Part shown: one piece after another, positions 1 to 6,244 of the stretch
Layout: every line of letters starts with the position of its first letter
How positions within the stretch are numbered: the stretch's first letter is position 1
From: VRUB01 sp046758085
GTDB lineage: Bacteria; Pseudomonadota; Gammaproteobacteria; Acidiferrobacterales; SPGG2
Length of the DNA: 9,144 bases
NCBI GenBank assembly: GCA_046758085.1
Contig: JBHHZP010000145.1
Location: 1-9,144 of the forward strand
Direction: 5' to 3'
Notes under the pieces: model-generated
Told to the model about the DNA's origin: nothing
Seen by the model: only the letters and a program-made list of their open reading frames with translations
The model's database searches: none
Program-made: the position numbers and the translations under genes

Positions 1-90
1 TCGGCTTGAGTAAGGGGATTTCAAAGCAAGACAAATGCACCCTCAGCATGACCTTCGGCTGGGCTGGGTCCTCGGCTTGACCAAGGGGGC
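1..90. repeat. Short direct repeat, TCGGCTTGA..AAGGGG
   Basis: The motif TCGGCTTGAnnAAGGGG occurs at 1-17 and again at about 72-88. After each copy comes an A-rich stretch containing AAAGCAA. The second copy (71-88, CTCGGCTTGACCAAGGGG) is matched exactly on the opposite strand at 7439-7456. No coding potential is apparent here. I read this as part of a dispersed, non-coding repeat family; the window edge may cut off more of it. Confidence 0.55.
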
Positions 91-165
91 CAAAAAAGCA
101 AAGAAAATTCAGCCTAACCGCTTTCTCGGCGGTCGAGGAGATTCTGGGGGAAAATCGTTAATGCA

Positions 166-254
166 GGTCTTTGCGCCTCTGCGTTGGACGTAATTGGGGG
201 ATTTCCCTGCGATCTTTGCGAACTCTGTGGTGAGTTCGGGCCCTTTCCGCGCTG
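166..254 (+). repeat. Dispersed intergenic repeat, copy A
   Basis: This stretch aligns with the reverse complement of 7236-7324. Shared blocks in the same order include TTTGCG, TGCGTTGGACGT, TTGGG, ATTTC.CTGCG, CTCTGTGGTG, GTTCG and CTTTCC. The style (TTTGCGCC..TTTGCGTT and CTCTGTGGTG blocks) is a type of non-coding dispersed repeat I recall from many environmental bacterial genomes; I cannot name a catalogued family. Short ORFs across it are chance readings of the repeat. Confidence 0.65.
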
Positions 255-519
255 TATGGGCCCCGAACCGCACCGGCGCCCCCCGCTGGCGGCGCCGACC
301 GTCGTACGACCGGACACGAGGGGGTTGCATTCCGAGAAAAACCCAGTATATTGCGATTTGCGGGTTGTTTTACCCCAAGATCTTGGGTCTCAGGCAACCG
401 ATATCTTTGTGGGTGCGGGCGCGGCGTAGCTAGCGCTGCTTGACGCGGCGGCCACTACCCTGGGGCCAAAACAATAATACGGCCGGCTACCGCAGAGCAA
501 CCGATCGGGAGACACGATT
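255..519. other. Non-coding stretch with short palindromes
   Basis: I see no gene here. The stretch is GC-rich and holds several short palindromes: GGGCCC blocks around 238-263, GGCGCC...GGCGCC around 276-297, GTCGTACGAC around 300-310, and a perfect 14-nt palindrome CCCAAGATCTTGGG at 374-387. No U-tract follows any of them, so terminator function is not supported. The last bases hold the ribosome-binding site of the next gene (GGGAG at 507-511). Confidence 0.4.
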
Positions 520-717
520 ATGCATTGCAGGCACTGCCAGTCACTGATGGCACAGACCCATAGCGAGTTGAACCCCCTGAGCAAGCAGTCCTGGTACAAG
601 TGCCCGCTGTGTGGGCGCGCGCAGTTTGTGTCAGAACCCCGCAGTCCCTTGTGGTTACAGCGCGATCGCCCGGACACGCAACCCCCACCAATCCTCCCCT
701 TGTCACTGAGCCGATAG
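520..717 (+). CDS. Small putative zinc-ribbon protein (65 aa)
   Basis: This ORF encodes 65 residues, with two CxxC knuckles: C3-R-H-C6 and C28-P-L-C31-G. The resulting CX2C-X21-CX2C arrangement is typical of small zinc ribbons, in which four cysteines bind one zinc ion. The second half (after about residue 40) is proline- and arginine-rich and probably unstructured. A good Shine-Dalgarno sequence, GGGAG at 507-511, lies eight bases before the ATG, which supports real translation. A 6-bp GC hairpin follows the stop closely. It could be a small regulatory or nucleic-acid-binding protein, but I do not recognise a family and assign no function. It is separated from btuB by the riboswitch leader, so it is probably a separate transcription unit. 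A spurious ORF cannot be excluded at this length. Confidence 0.5.
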   Translation: MHCRHCQSLMAQTHSELNPLSKQSWYKCPLCGRAQFVSEPRSPLWLQRDRPDTQPPPILPLSLSR

Positions 718-726
718 CGCTTAGCC

Positions 727-742
727 GGCGCGACAGCGCGCC
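727..742 (+). terminator. GC hairpin after the small zinc-ribbon ORF
   Basis: A perfect 6-bp stem, GGCGCG/CGCGCC with loop ACAG, lies 10 bases after the stop at 717. There is no T-run behind it, so it is only a weak candidate terminator. It may merely be GC-rich secondary structure. Confidence 0.25.
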
Positions 743-799
743 CCGGTGTCGGTAAAACGCAATATTGCCTGCGTGAATGGCGCAGCCCAGGGGCGCCGC

Positions 800-829
800 T
801 TGTGTTGTTGGCGCCTTGTCTTGTATCTT
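800..829 (+). promoter_or_regulatory. Candidate sigma-70 promoter for the riboswitch-btuB transcript
   Basis: TTGTGT (800-805) and TATCTT (824-829), spaced 18 bases apart, would start transcription near 836, just upstream of the first base of aptamer stem P1 (840). An alternative pair is TTGGCG (808-813) with CATATT (831-836), spacer 17. Both are imperfect matches. The placement immediately before the aptamer is the main argument. Confidence 0.3.
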
Positions 830-839
830 CCATATTGCA

Positions 840-1173
840 CTTCAGGTGTCCCGAGGGCATTCGGCCCGAGGGATTAAACGGGAAGCCGGTGCGTCCCATG
901 GCATTGACGCCGCAGTACGTAGCGCACGCAGCCGTCACAACCACTCTGCGTTCGCCGCGCGCCCAGCGGTACACTCAAATGCCTGGGGCTATTCCGGTGC
1001 TGCCCCCGCAACGGTGATCGAGTTGCGGCGGATTATCTTGCCACTGCGTATGCACGCGGGAAGGCGATCCGCCCCGGTGGCCACTGAATCGACGTTGAGC
1101 GCAACTTGCTCTGTTACAAAAGCAAGGTCGATTCAGTAACTGCCTGCTCGTAAGCCCGGAGACCGGCCTGAAG
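840..1173 (+). promoter_or_regulatory. Cobalamin riboswitch aptamer (class-I-like)
   Basis: This is a B12-sensing RNA in the leader of btuB. Conserved blocks occur in the family's order: GGGAAGCCGGTG (880-891), ATTCCGGTGCTGCCCCCGCA (991-1010), GCCACTG (1040-1046), CGGGAAGGCG (1057-1066) and the B12 box AGCCCGGAGACCGGCC (1153-1168). The closing stem P1 pairs 840-847 (CTTCAGGT) with 1166-1173. Internal helices can be drawn: CCGCAAC/GTTGCGG (1006-1012/1022-1028), an alternative GGCGGAT/ATCCGCC (1027-1033/1067-1073), and an 11-bp perfect arm at 1083-1093/1127-1137. The length, 334 nt, is well above the usual roughly 200. Most of the excess is a 97-nt insertion at 894-990 in the loop of the short hairpin after GGGAA, plus the long arm at 1083-1137. 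Known members repress downstream B12 uptake genes when adenosylcobalamin binds, which fits the btuB downstream. Confidence 0.93.
894..990 (+). other. Hairpin-forming insertion inside the riboswitch
   Basis: In typical members the hairpin CCGG-TGCGAAT-CCGG has a loop of a few bases. Here 97 bases separate the two halves (886-889 pairs with 994-997). The insert folds on itself: 895-898 with 984-987, then 900-905 with 978-983 (one bulge at 899); 909-913 with 966-970; and 922-931 with 946-955 (one mismatch), closing a 14-nt loop at 932-945. The result is one long interrupted arm, so the conserved core can still close. Confidence 0.6.
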
Positions 1174-1188
1174 CGGCACGGCCACGGT

Positions 1189-1293
1189 GTCGCGGCGGGC
1201 GACTCGAGCATCACACCCCGGGTACGCTTTCAAGCACTGATCCCTCCGCCCACCGTTTCACGCTATTGCGCGGGTGTGCGCATCGTGCGGAGG
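1189..1293 (+). promoter_or_regulatory. Riboswitch expression platform: Shine-Dalgarno sequestering hairpin
   Basis: The btuB Shine-Dalgarno region GCGGAGG (1287-1293) is perfectly complementary to CCTCCGC at 1243-1249; CACC/GGTG (1251-1254/1273-1276) can add an inner helix. Upstream, GTCGC-GGCGG-GCGAC (1189-1203) forms a 5-bp hairpin whose loop GGCGG can instead pair with CCGCC at 1246-1250. The two pairings are mutually exclusive. The inferred logic is that ligand-bound aptamer captures the GGCGG hairpin loop, freeing the anti-SD to block the ribosome, while without ligand GGCGG takes the anti-SD and btuB is translated. This implies translational rather than terminator control; no U-tract terminator is present. 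Confidence 0.6.
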
Positions 1294-1300
1294 AAGAACC

Positions 1301-3175
1301 ATGAATCAACTGCCTGCCGGGCTTGCCACGATCGTGGCGGCGTACATGATCTTGCAAACAGCACATGCACAATATCAAGACGAGACCAGCGAAGAAGATG
1401 CGGTTGTTGTAACGGCGACCCGGACAGCGCAGACTGTAGACGAGTCGCTAGCCTCGGTGACCGTTATCACGCGCGAGAACATTGAGAACAGTAACGCGCT
1501 GAGCGTGCCGGAGCTTGTCCGCGGGCTCACCGGTCTCGACGTCACCATGCAAGGCGGGTTTGGAAAACTCTCCTCGTTTTTCCTGCGCGGCACGAACTCC
1601 ACCCAGGTGCTGGCGCTGGTCGACGGGCTCAAATGGGGCTCGGCGACATCGGGCTCGACCTCGTGGGAGTTTCTCCCGTTGTCGGAGATCGAGCGCATCG
1701 AGATCGTACGCGGACCCCGCTCCAGTCTCTATGGCTCGGAGGCGATCGGCGGCGTCATTCAGATCTTCACCCGCACCGGTAAGGGGCCGCCAACGGGTCG
1801 AGTCGAGATAGGCGCGGGCACCGAAGACACGCGCAACGCCGCGGCCGGCCTATCCGGCGGCGGCAAGAAAAACTGGTACAACATCAGCGTCAGCCGTTTT
1901 CGCACCGAAGGCATCGACGCCCGTCAACCGACGCTTCAGTTCGGTTTCTTGCTCCTGGACGAACCCGACCTCGACGGCTACGAGAACAATGCCTTCAGTG
2001 CGCGCTATGGCCATCGCTTCACGAGCGCCGGCCAGATCGAAGTTTTTGCGACCCAATCGGAGGGCAACACGCAGTTTGATTCCAACGGGGGCAACGAAGA
2101 CGACTTCAAGATCGGGGCCGCAGGCGCAAAGTACAGTTACCAGCCCAAACCGCGATGGAACCTGATACTCGAAGGAGGAAGCACACGCGACGACCGAACT
2201 ACTTTTCGTGCCGACGACAGTGTCCCGGCGAGCCGGTTCAACACGGAGATCCAGACATTTACCTGGCAGAATGATCTGACCTTTGGCAGCAGCAACCTGG
2301 TCACACTCGGGGCAGACTATCGCGACGAGAAGATTGACAGTAACACTGCCTTCAAGCAGACGTCGCGAAACAACGCGGCCGTATTCGGGCAGTATCAGGG
2401 AACATTCGCCCGCAACGATCTCCTGCTGGGATTGCGGCGGGACGATAACGAGCAGTTCGGCGGCGAGACCACCGGCAACATCGGCTGGGGTTATACGATG
2501 CAAAACCAAATGCGGGTGGTGGCCTCTTACGGTACGGGCTTCCGCGCACCTACGTTCAATGACCTGTTCTTTCCGGATTTTTTCGGATTTCCGACGAGCA
2601 ACCCTAATCTCCGGCCCGAGCGCTCGAAAAGCGCCGAGGCCGGCGTGCGCGGAATACTGCCGGGTGGTCGCTGGGACGTTCGCGTATATCGCACCGAAAT
2701 CGACGACTTGATCGTGCTGGACCAGAACTTCATTCCACAGAATCTGAGCAGCGCCACCATCGAGGGTATAGAGGCCGAGATCTCGGCCGTGATCGCAAGC
2801 TGGATCGGGCGGGTGGGGCTGTCTTACGTCAATCCACGCGACGATGCCACCGGTAATATTTTGCCGCGGCGATCCAAGAAATGGCTCAAATTCGACCTCT
2901 CGCGCAGCTTCGGCAACAAGACCCACTTGCTTTTCACGTTGATCGCGCAGGGTCCGCGTTTCGACGATACCGCTAACACCAATGAAGTACCGGGCTACGG
3001 GCTCGTCAATGTGGCGGTGAGACACAAGATCTCAAAAAGCTGGGAGCTGGGAGGACGCATTAACAATCTGCTCGACAAGCAGTATCAAACCGTTGATACG
3101 TTCAACGAGCTCGGACGAAATGTTCTTGTTACGGTCGCTTACCGGCCAAAGTTGCCGGGCGCCTCACTGGAATAA
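1301..3175 (+). CDS. btuB: BtuB-like TonB-dependent vitamin B12 outer-membrane receptor
   Basis: This is an outer-membrane beta-barrel receptor that imports cobalamin into the periplasm using TonB energy. The ATG at 1301 is chosen because GGAGG lies about seven bases upstream; an in-frame GTG nine codons earlier lacks this. The 624-residue product begins with a signal peptide (about 1-23, cleavage after AHA). The TonB box follows at about 33-40 (DAVVVTAT, compare DTLVVTA in E. coli BtuB). The plug domain (about 46-160) carries LVDGLKWGSATSGS, ERIEIVRGPRSSLYGSEAIG and GGVIQIFTR, the usual BtuB plug signatures. The rest is barrel, with a FRAPTFNDLFFP segment and a C-terminal NLLDKQYQTV..GRNVLVTVAY strand. 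The C-terminus extends past the last strand (ending GASLE) rather than stopping on an aromatic residue. The cobalamin riboswitch directly upstream strongly supports cobalamin or another corrinoid as substrate. tonB follows two bases after the stop, so the two are surely co-transcribed. Confidence 0.95.
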   Translation: MNQLPAGLATIVAAYMILQTAHAQYQDETSEEDAVVVTATRTAQTVDESLASVTVITRENIENSNALSVPELVRGLTGLDVTMQGGFGKLSSFFLRGTNSTQVLALVDGLKWGSATSGSTSWEFLPLSEIERIEIVRGPRSSLYGSEAIGGVIQIFTRTGKGPPTGRVEIGAGTEDTRNAAAGLSGGGKKNWYNISVSRFRTEGIDARQPTLQFGFLLLDEPDLDGYENNAFSARYGHRFTSAGQIEVFATQSEGNTQFDSNGGNEDDFKIGAAGAKYSYQPKPRWNLILEGGSTRDDRTTFRADDSVPASRFNTEIQTFTWQNDLTFGSSNLVTLGADYRDEKIDSNTAFKQTSRNNAAVFGQYQGTFARNDLLLGLRRDDNEQFGGETTGNIGWGYTMQNQMRVVASYGTGFRAPTFNDLFFPDFFGFPTSNPNLRPERSKSAEAGVRGILPGGRWDVRVYRTEIDDLIVLDQNFIPQNLSSATIEGIEAEISAVIASWIGRVGLSYVNPRDDATGNILPRRSKKWLKFDLSRSFGNKTHLLFTLIAQGPRFDDTANTNEVPGYGLVNVAVRHKISKSWELGGRINNLLDKQYQTVDTFNELGRNVLVTVAYRPKLPGASLE

Positions 3176-3177
3176 CC

Positions 3178-4119
3178 GTGAGCAGATATAAGCTAATGTT
3201 GTTTTTGTTGATCTCCGCAGTTGCGCACGTGGCGGTGTTAGCGCCGTGGCACGCGCGTTCGGTTCCCAAGTTTCGCGTTACAGCTATCCTGTCGGTCGGC
3301 TTCGCCGCGAAGACGCCGGCGGTCGCGGCGGCAGCTGCTGCCACGACAACCAACCCGTCCTCCGAAGCCAAGAAACCGCATGCGAAGAGGCGTGCGCCCA
3401 CCAAAGTTGCGAAACATGGTGCGCGTCGAAGACCCACGACGCGTGTCGGGCAGGCGGTAAACCAAACTGCAAAGGCGTCCAAACCGCGAAAAAAACGGAC
3501 CGGCAGGAACGTGACGGGCGTAAAGAAAACGCTGGCAGCACGTTCAGCCACACGGCCCGCCGAGTCGTCCAGCGACCAGGTGGCCAAGCTCGCGCAGCAG
3601 CGTATCAAGGCTACGCCCGAACCCCGCGCCCCGGTTGCAACGCAGCCCTCGCGAGCGAGGCGGGGACCCCTACCGGATGACACGCCGGTACCGCTCAACC
3701 GGCTTGCATCAGCGCACCGCATACCCCCGACGATGACTGCGGCTGCGGTTCCGGGCCTCGCACCGGATACCCACCCGCTTGATCACATGGCCCGCGTGGC
3801 CAGTACAGCGGATGCGCGCGAGACCGCACGGGCGCGGATCCGTGGCCGATTACAAACCGACTTGTCGCGTTACTTCTCCTATCCCGCCATTGCCCGGCAG
3901 CGCGGCTGGCAGGGACACGTGCGGGTCGAGTTTACGGTCGAACCGGACGGGCGCCTGACCCATCTGCGCATTGCGCGCAGCTCCGGCTATGCCGTACTGG
4001 ACACCTCGGCGCTGAAAGCGCTGCGCCAGCTGGGCGTGTTGGCAGAGGCGCGCAACTGGTTAGCTGGTCAAGCCGTGAAAGTTGAGTTGCCGGTCATCTA
4101 TAGGCTGGAAGAGCGTTAG
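3178..4119 (+). CDS. tonB: TonB-family energy transducer
   Basis: TonB spans the periplasm and transmits proton-motive force from ExbB/ExbD to outer-membrane receptors. The 313-residue product has one N-terminal membrane anchor (about 6-24) containing S13-x3-H17, the SxxxH motif typical of TonB. A long low-complexity linker follows. The C-terminal TonB domain (about 228-313) includes SYPAIARQRGWQGHVRVEF, VEPDGRLTHLRIARSSGY, LDTSALKAL and VELPVIYRL. The GTG at 3178 lies two bases after the btuB stop, with only a weak ribosome site, so translational coupling is likely; ATG at 3196 is an alternative start. The linker (about 61-129) is unusual: about 22 Lys/Arg and almost no acid, instead of the usual Pro-Glu/Pro-Lys repeats. 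ExbB and ExbD are absent nearby. Its position in the riboswitch operon implies a TonB dedicated to B12 uptake and under the same control. Confidence 0.92.
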   Translation: MSRYKLMLFLLISAVAHVAVLAPWHARSVPKFRVTAILSVGFAAKTPAVAAAAAATTTNPSSEAKKPHAKRRAPTKVAKHGARRRPTTRVGQAVNQTAKASKPRKKRTGRNVTGVKKTLAARSATRPAESSSDQVAKLAQQRIKATPEPRAPVATQPSRARRGPLPDDTPVPLNRLASAHRIPPTMTAAAVPGLAPDTHPLDHMARVASTADARETARARIRGRLQTDLSRYFSYPAIARQRGWQGHVRVEFTVEPDGRLTHLRIARSSGYAVLDTSALKALRQLGVLAEARNWLAGQAVKVELPVIYRLEER

Positions 4120-4189
4120 ACACGCGCCAAGCCGCTACAGTACCGCCAGAAACCACACGTTTGTCTGGCTTATGCTTCCGGGAGCGGCT

Positions 4190-4678
4190 ATGTTTAGCAA
4201 GGGAACGCAGCGGGGAACCGCTTGCCAGGGGATGTGTATTGGTGTTTATATCGTCATAACCATGAAAAATACATGTGTTCAACTCACCGGCCGCCGACTG
4301 ACTATGCTCGCCGCGATTGTCATGATGCTCATCACGGGCGCGGTTCCCAGCGACAAGACTCATGATCAATCGGCCGGCGGCGCGAACAACGTCGCCAACC
4401 GCGCAGCCGAGATCGCGGGCAACGCTATGCTGGCGCTTTTGGGCATTGGCGACGTATGGGCTGGCGACAGTGGCACCGGCGGGGGTGGTACTCCACCACC
4501 ACCGCCACCGGGTGGTGGTACTGAACCACCACCACCACCACCACCACCACCACCTAGTGGTCCTGCGCCGACGGCGTCGTTTACGCTGTGTGACAGCACC
4601 AAAGCCGGCGAGCCCGGCGGTCGTATCGACGTCTTCGCCGATGGCAAGACTGTAATCACCAAAATAAGATGCAGCTAG
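4190..4678 (+). CDS. Small polyproline membrane or secreted protein with a FimT-like tail
   Basis: I do not recognise the gene as a whole. Two starts are plausible: ATG 4190, with GGGAG five bases upstream (162 aa), and ATG 4262, with no good ribosome site but a cleaner N-terminus (138 aa). Residues below count from 4262. A charged start (RR at 11-12) precedes a hydrophobic segment (about 14-28), which is a signal peptide or membrane anchor. Next is an Ala/Asn-rich region (38-57), LALLGIGDVWAG, then Gly4, Pro6, Gly3 and Pro10 blocks (72-98). The tail PTASFTLCDSTKAGEPGG..IDVFADGK..ITKIRC resembles the C-terminal end of FimT/GspH pseudopilins (TLCD.., then a GR/GK strand). PTASFT also resembles the start of a PKD domain, a competing reading. 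It lies 70 bases after tonB and 231 bases before the pilin-like gene, so it may be read from the same riboswitch-controlled transcript. Confidence 0.55.
   Translation: MFSKGTQRGTACQGMCIGVYIVITMKNTCVQLTGRRLTMLAAIVMMLITGAVPSDKTHDQSAGGANNVANRAAEIAGNAMLALLGIGDVWAGDSGTGGGGTPPPPPPGGGTEPPPPPPPPPPSGPAPTASFTLCDSTKAGEPGGRIDVFADGKTVITKIRCS
4484..4555. repeat. GGT/ACC low-complexity tract encoding poly-Gly/Pro
   Basis: Runs of GGT and CCA triplets encode the Gly and Pro blocks of the surrounding gene; the longest, 4526-4555, is nine CCA codons plus CCT. GGTGGTGGT (4511-4519) and ACCACCACC (4525-4533) form a 9-bp hairpin with a 5-base loop, and GGTGG/CCACC near 4484-4500 forms a smaller one. Such triplet runs are prone to slippage, so Pro number may vary between strains. 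Consecutive prolines would also be expected to stall ribosomes and need EF-P. Confidence 0.8.
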
Positions 4679-4909
4679 AGGAAGGAACCCCTCGGGACCG
4701 GCGCGTCTCATTTTACGGTTTGGATCCGACAGACATGCCTGCGGCGCTGGCCCGTCTGCGATCGGCCGGCACGGGTCGATCGAACTCAAGGACTTAGGAG
4801 TCGAATTGCGGCGTGCATCTTTACGCGGCGCAGCCCCTGCGCGTTACTCCGCAGACACCGGCTGTTGAGCTATCAGGACCCAGCAGCTACGTGGGGACAT
4901 GGTTTCGCT
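4679..4909. other. Gap between the polyproline gene and the pilin-like gene
   Basis: No convincing gene is visible in these 231 bases. A 20-codon ORF (ATG at 4735) ends before AGGAG at 4797-4801, and neither is followed by a credible product. No FimT-like coding was spotted in the gap by eye. The sequence could be remains of the rearrangement proposed for the flanking genes. Confidence 0.3.
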
Positions 4910-5338
4910 ATGAGCAACAGCAATCGTCGTTGCATAACCAGTGCCGGTTTTACACTTTTGGAATTGATGATCGCGGTGACAATCGTCGCGACCCTAGCGG
5001 CCATTGCGATATCAGCGTATTGGAGCTATTTATTTCAGACCCGGATGGCAGGCGAGATCAACAATCTCGCCGTCAGCCTATATCAGGCACGGATCGATGC
5101 TTTGAGCAACGGCACGCCGGTGTCCGTGTGCCCGAGCAATAACGGTGTCACGTGCTCGGGCTCCCGATGGGAGGGAGGTTGGATCGTTTTTACTGATACA
5201 GGTGCACCCGGACAGGTCGATGGCACCGACGCCGTTCTGCGCATCGGGCAGCCAATTGACAGCGTTACCAATCTCACTATCGACGGCACCGTTCCTTACG
5301 TTCGATTCGTACCCCAGGACCTTCGCTTTGCAAAATAA
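4910..5338 (+). CDS. FimT/GspH-type minor pseudopilin, apparently short at the C-terminus
   Basis: This is a type IV pilin-like protein, a minor pseudopilin of a pilus or type II secretion system, inserted in the inner membrane and processed by prepilin peptidase. The 142-residue product (ATG 4910) starts with a short basic leader, MSNSNRRCITSAG, followed by FTLLELMIAV. That is the class III signal, with cleavage after G13 and Glu at +5, within a hydrophobic helix (14-38). FimT-like features follow: a QARIDAL helix (59-65), the cysteine pair C74/C82 (VCPSNNGVTC), W87..GGWIVFTD (89-96), and a strand ending YVRFVPQDLRFAK. Family members usually continue with a TLCD...GR segment, which is missing; the ORF stops at 5338 and downstream frames do not supply it. 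A similar segment ends the upstream polyproline gene. The ribosome site is weak (GTGGGGA about 12 bases upstream). No other pilus genes are nearby. Confidence 0.75.
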   Translation: MSNSNRRCITSAGFTLLELMIAVTIVATLAAIAISAYWSYLFQTRMAGEINNLAVSLYQARIDALSNGTPVSVCPSNNGVTCSGSRWEGGWIVFTDTGAPGQVDGTDAVLRIGQPIDSVTNLTIDGTVPYVRFVPQDLRFAK

Positions 5339-5416
5339 GCGCCTAAATTGCCTGTGTCGGGCCAGCGGCGTTACGGCGCCGCGGTCGCTCATGCGATTCG
5401 CTTATTGCTGTGGCGT

Positions 5417-5432
5417 ACGCGGGGCGTTTTTT
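5417..5432 (+). terminator. Weak candidate intrinsic terminator
   Basis: ACGC-GGG-GCGT is followed by a run of six T (5427-5432) in the 168-base gap between two convergent genes. The position suits a terminator for the plus-strand group, but the stem is only 4 bp, so the call is tentative. Confidence 0.25.
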
Positions 5433-5506
5433 GCTACACCGCCGCGCCTTGTTTGTGGCCTGCCAGGGCATCGCCCGTAGCGATGCTTGCGCACCGTCTG
5501 TCCAGG

Positions 5507-6244
5507 TTACGACGACTCCAAGGGCTGCGTTCGCTGCCAATACCGCAAGAATGCTGCCAGAATGAAGCTGGTGCCGACCATTTCGATGAATTCCTCGACG
5601 GCTCTGAACAAGTGCCTCGCGTCGTCAAAGGAAAACGGCGTGTGCCGTAAAATCATGTCGTAATTGCGATCGATGCCATCAAAAAAATCAAGGCCAAGCG
5701 CGATAACGTAAAGCGCGATCCCTCCAAGAAACAACTGCAGAGCCTGTTGGTCCGCAAGCTCCCCCCAAAGAAAGATCAGCATAAACAAACCAAACCCAGC
5801 GAAAATTGGCGCGAAGATCAACAACCAGTAGTAGCTTGGAAATTTTCTTATAACGTCCAACCAAAAGTTCTGCGTGCCGGGCGCTTTTGCCGCTTCCCCG
5901 GCGAACGTGCCGACGCTCTCATGCAACTGCAGGGCATCATCGATCGCCATATAGCCAAAGAAAGCGGCGATTATGAACCAACCGAAGATTTTCTTGCTTT
6001 CTTCCTCGTGTTTGTTTCTGCCAATGAAATATGCACACACGCCGACAAGCATAAACTGTACACTGGAGAACCAAGTCGGCAAGTTAGATTCCGCCGTAAT
6101 ATCAAAAAGTGTTGTTATTCCGCCTCTTGAAGGGCCACGAAACGCATATGCAATCGCATCCAAAAGCAGAAGCAAAACCGCTATCCCGATAAGGATCAGT
6201 GGTATGGCTCTCACTGAAAAACGGGCGCCGAATCTTAGGTGCAT
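5507..6244 (-). CDS. Multi-pass membrane protein of unknown function
   Basis: The 245-residue product has about six hydrophobic helices (about 13-35, 58-76, 86-104, 138-161, 167-187 and 217-235), so it is an inner-membrane protein. Acidic and histidine motifs sit in or next to the helices: AIDDALQLHE (100-109), LGLDFFDG (183-190) and EEFIEMVGTSF (217-227). I recall DxxxLHE and EE..E..G motifs from an uncharacterised family of bacterial membrane proteins, and buried acid/His pairs can bind metal, but no function can be claimed. The ATG at 6244 has GAGAG upstream (transcript sense), supporting the start. The gene is visibly more AT-rich, with more AAA and TTT codons, than the B12 genes on either side, which may indicate a separate origin. 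It converges with the pilin-like gene and is divergent from the adenosyltransferase. Confidence 0.85.
   Translation of the reverse strand: MHLRFGARFSVRAIPLILIGIAVLLLLLDAIAYAFRGPSRGGITTLFDITAESNLPTWFSSVQFMLVGVCAYFIGRNKHEEESKKIFGWFIIAAFFGYMAIDDALQLHESVGTFAGEAAKAPGTQNFWLDVIRKFPSYYWLLIFAPIFAGFGLFMLIFLWGELADQQALQLFLGGIALYVIALGLDFFDGIDRNYDMILRHTPFSFDDARHLFRAVEEFIEMVGTSFILAAFLRYWQRTQPLESS

Noticed and set aside
390..974. Minus-strand ORF of 194 codons across the zinc-ribbon ORF and the riboswitch
   Set aside because: It overlaps a conserved structured RNA and has no recognisable domain or signal; it is a chance frame in GC-rich DNA.
1850..3025. Minus-strand ORF of 391 codons opposite btuB
   Set aside because: It is entirely antisense to a clearly conserved receptor gene and has no recognisable family features; a shadow frame.
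4094..4789. Minus-strand ORF with a long tryptophan run
   Set aside because: The run is the antisense reading of the CCA/GGT triplet tract; no real protein is expected there.
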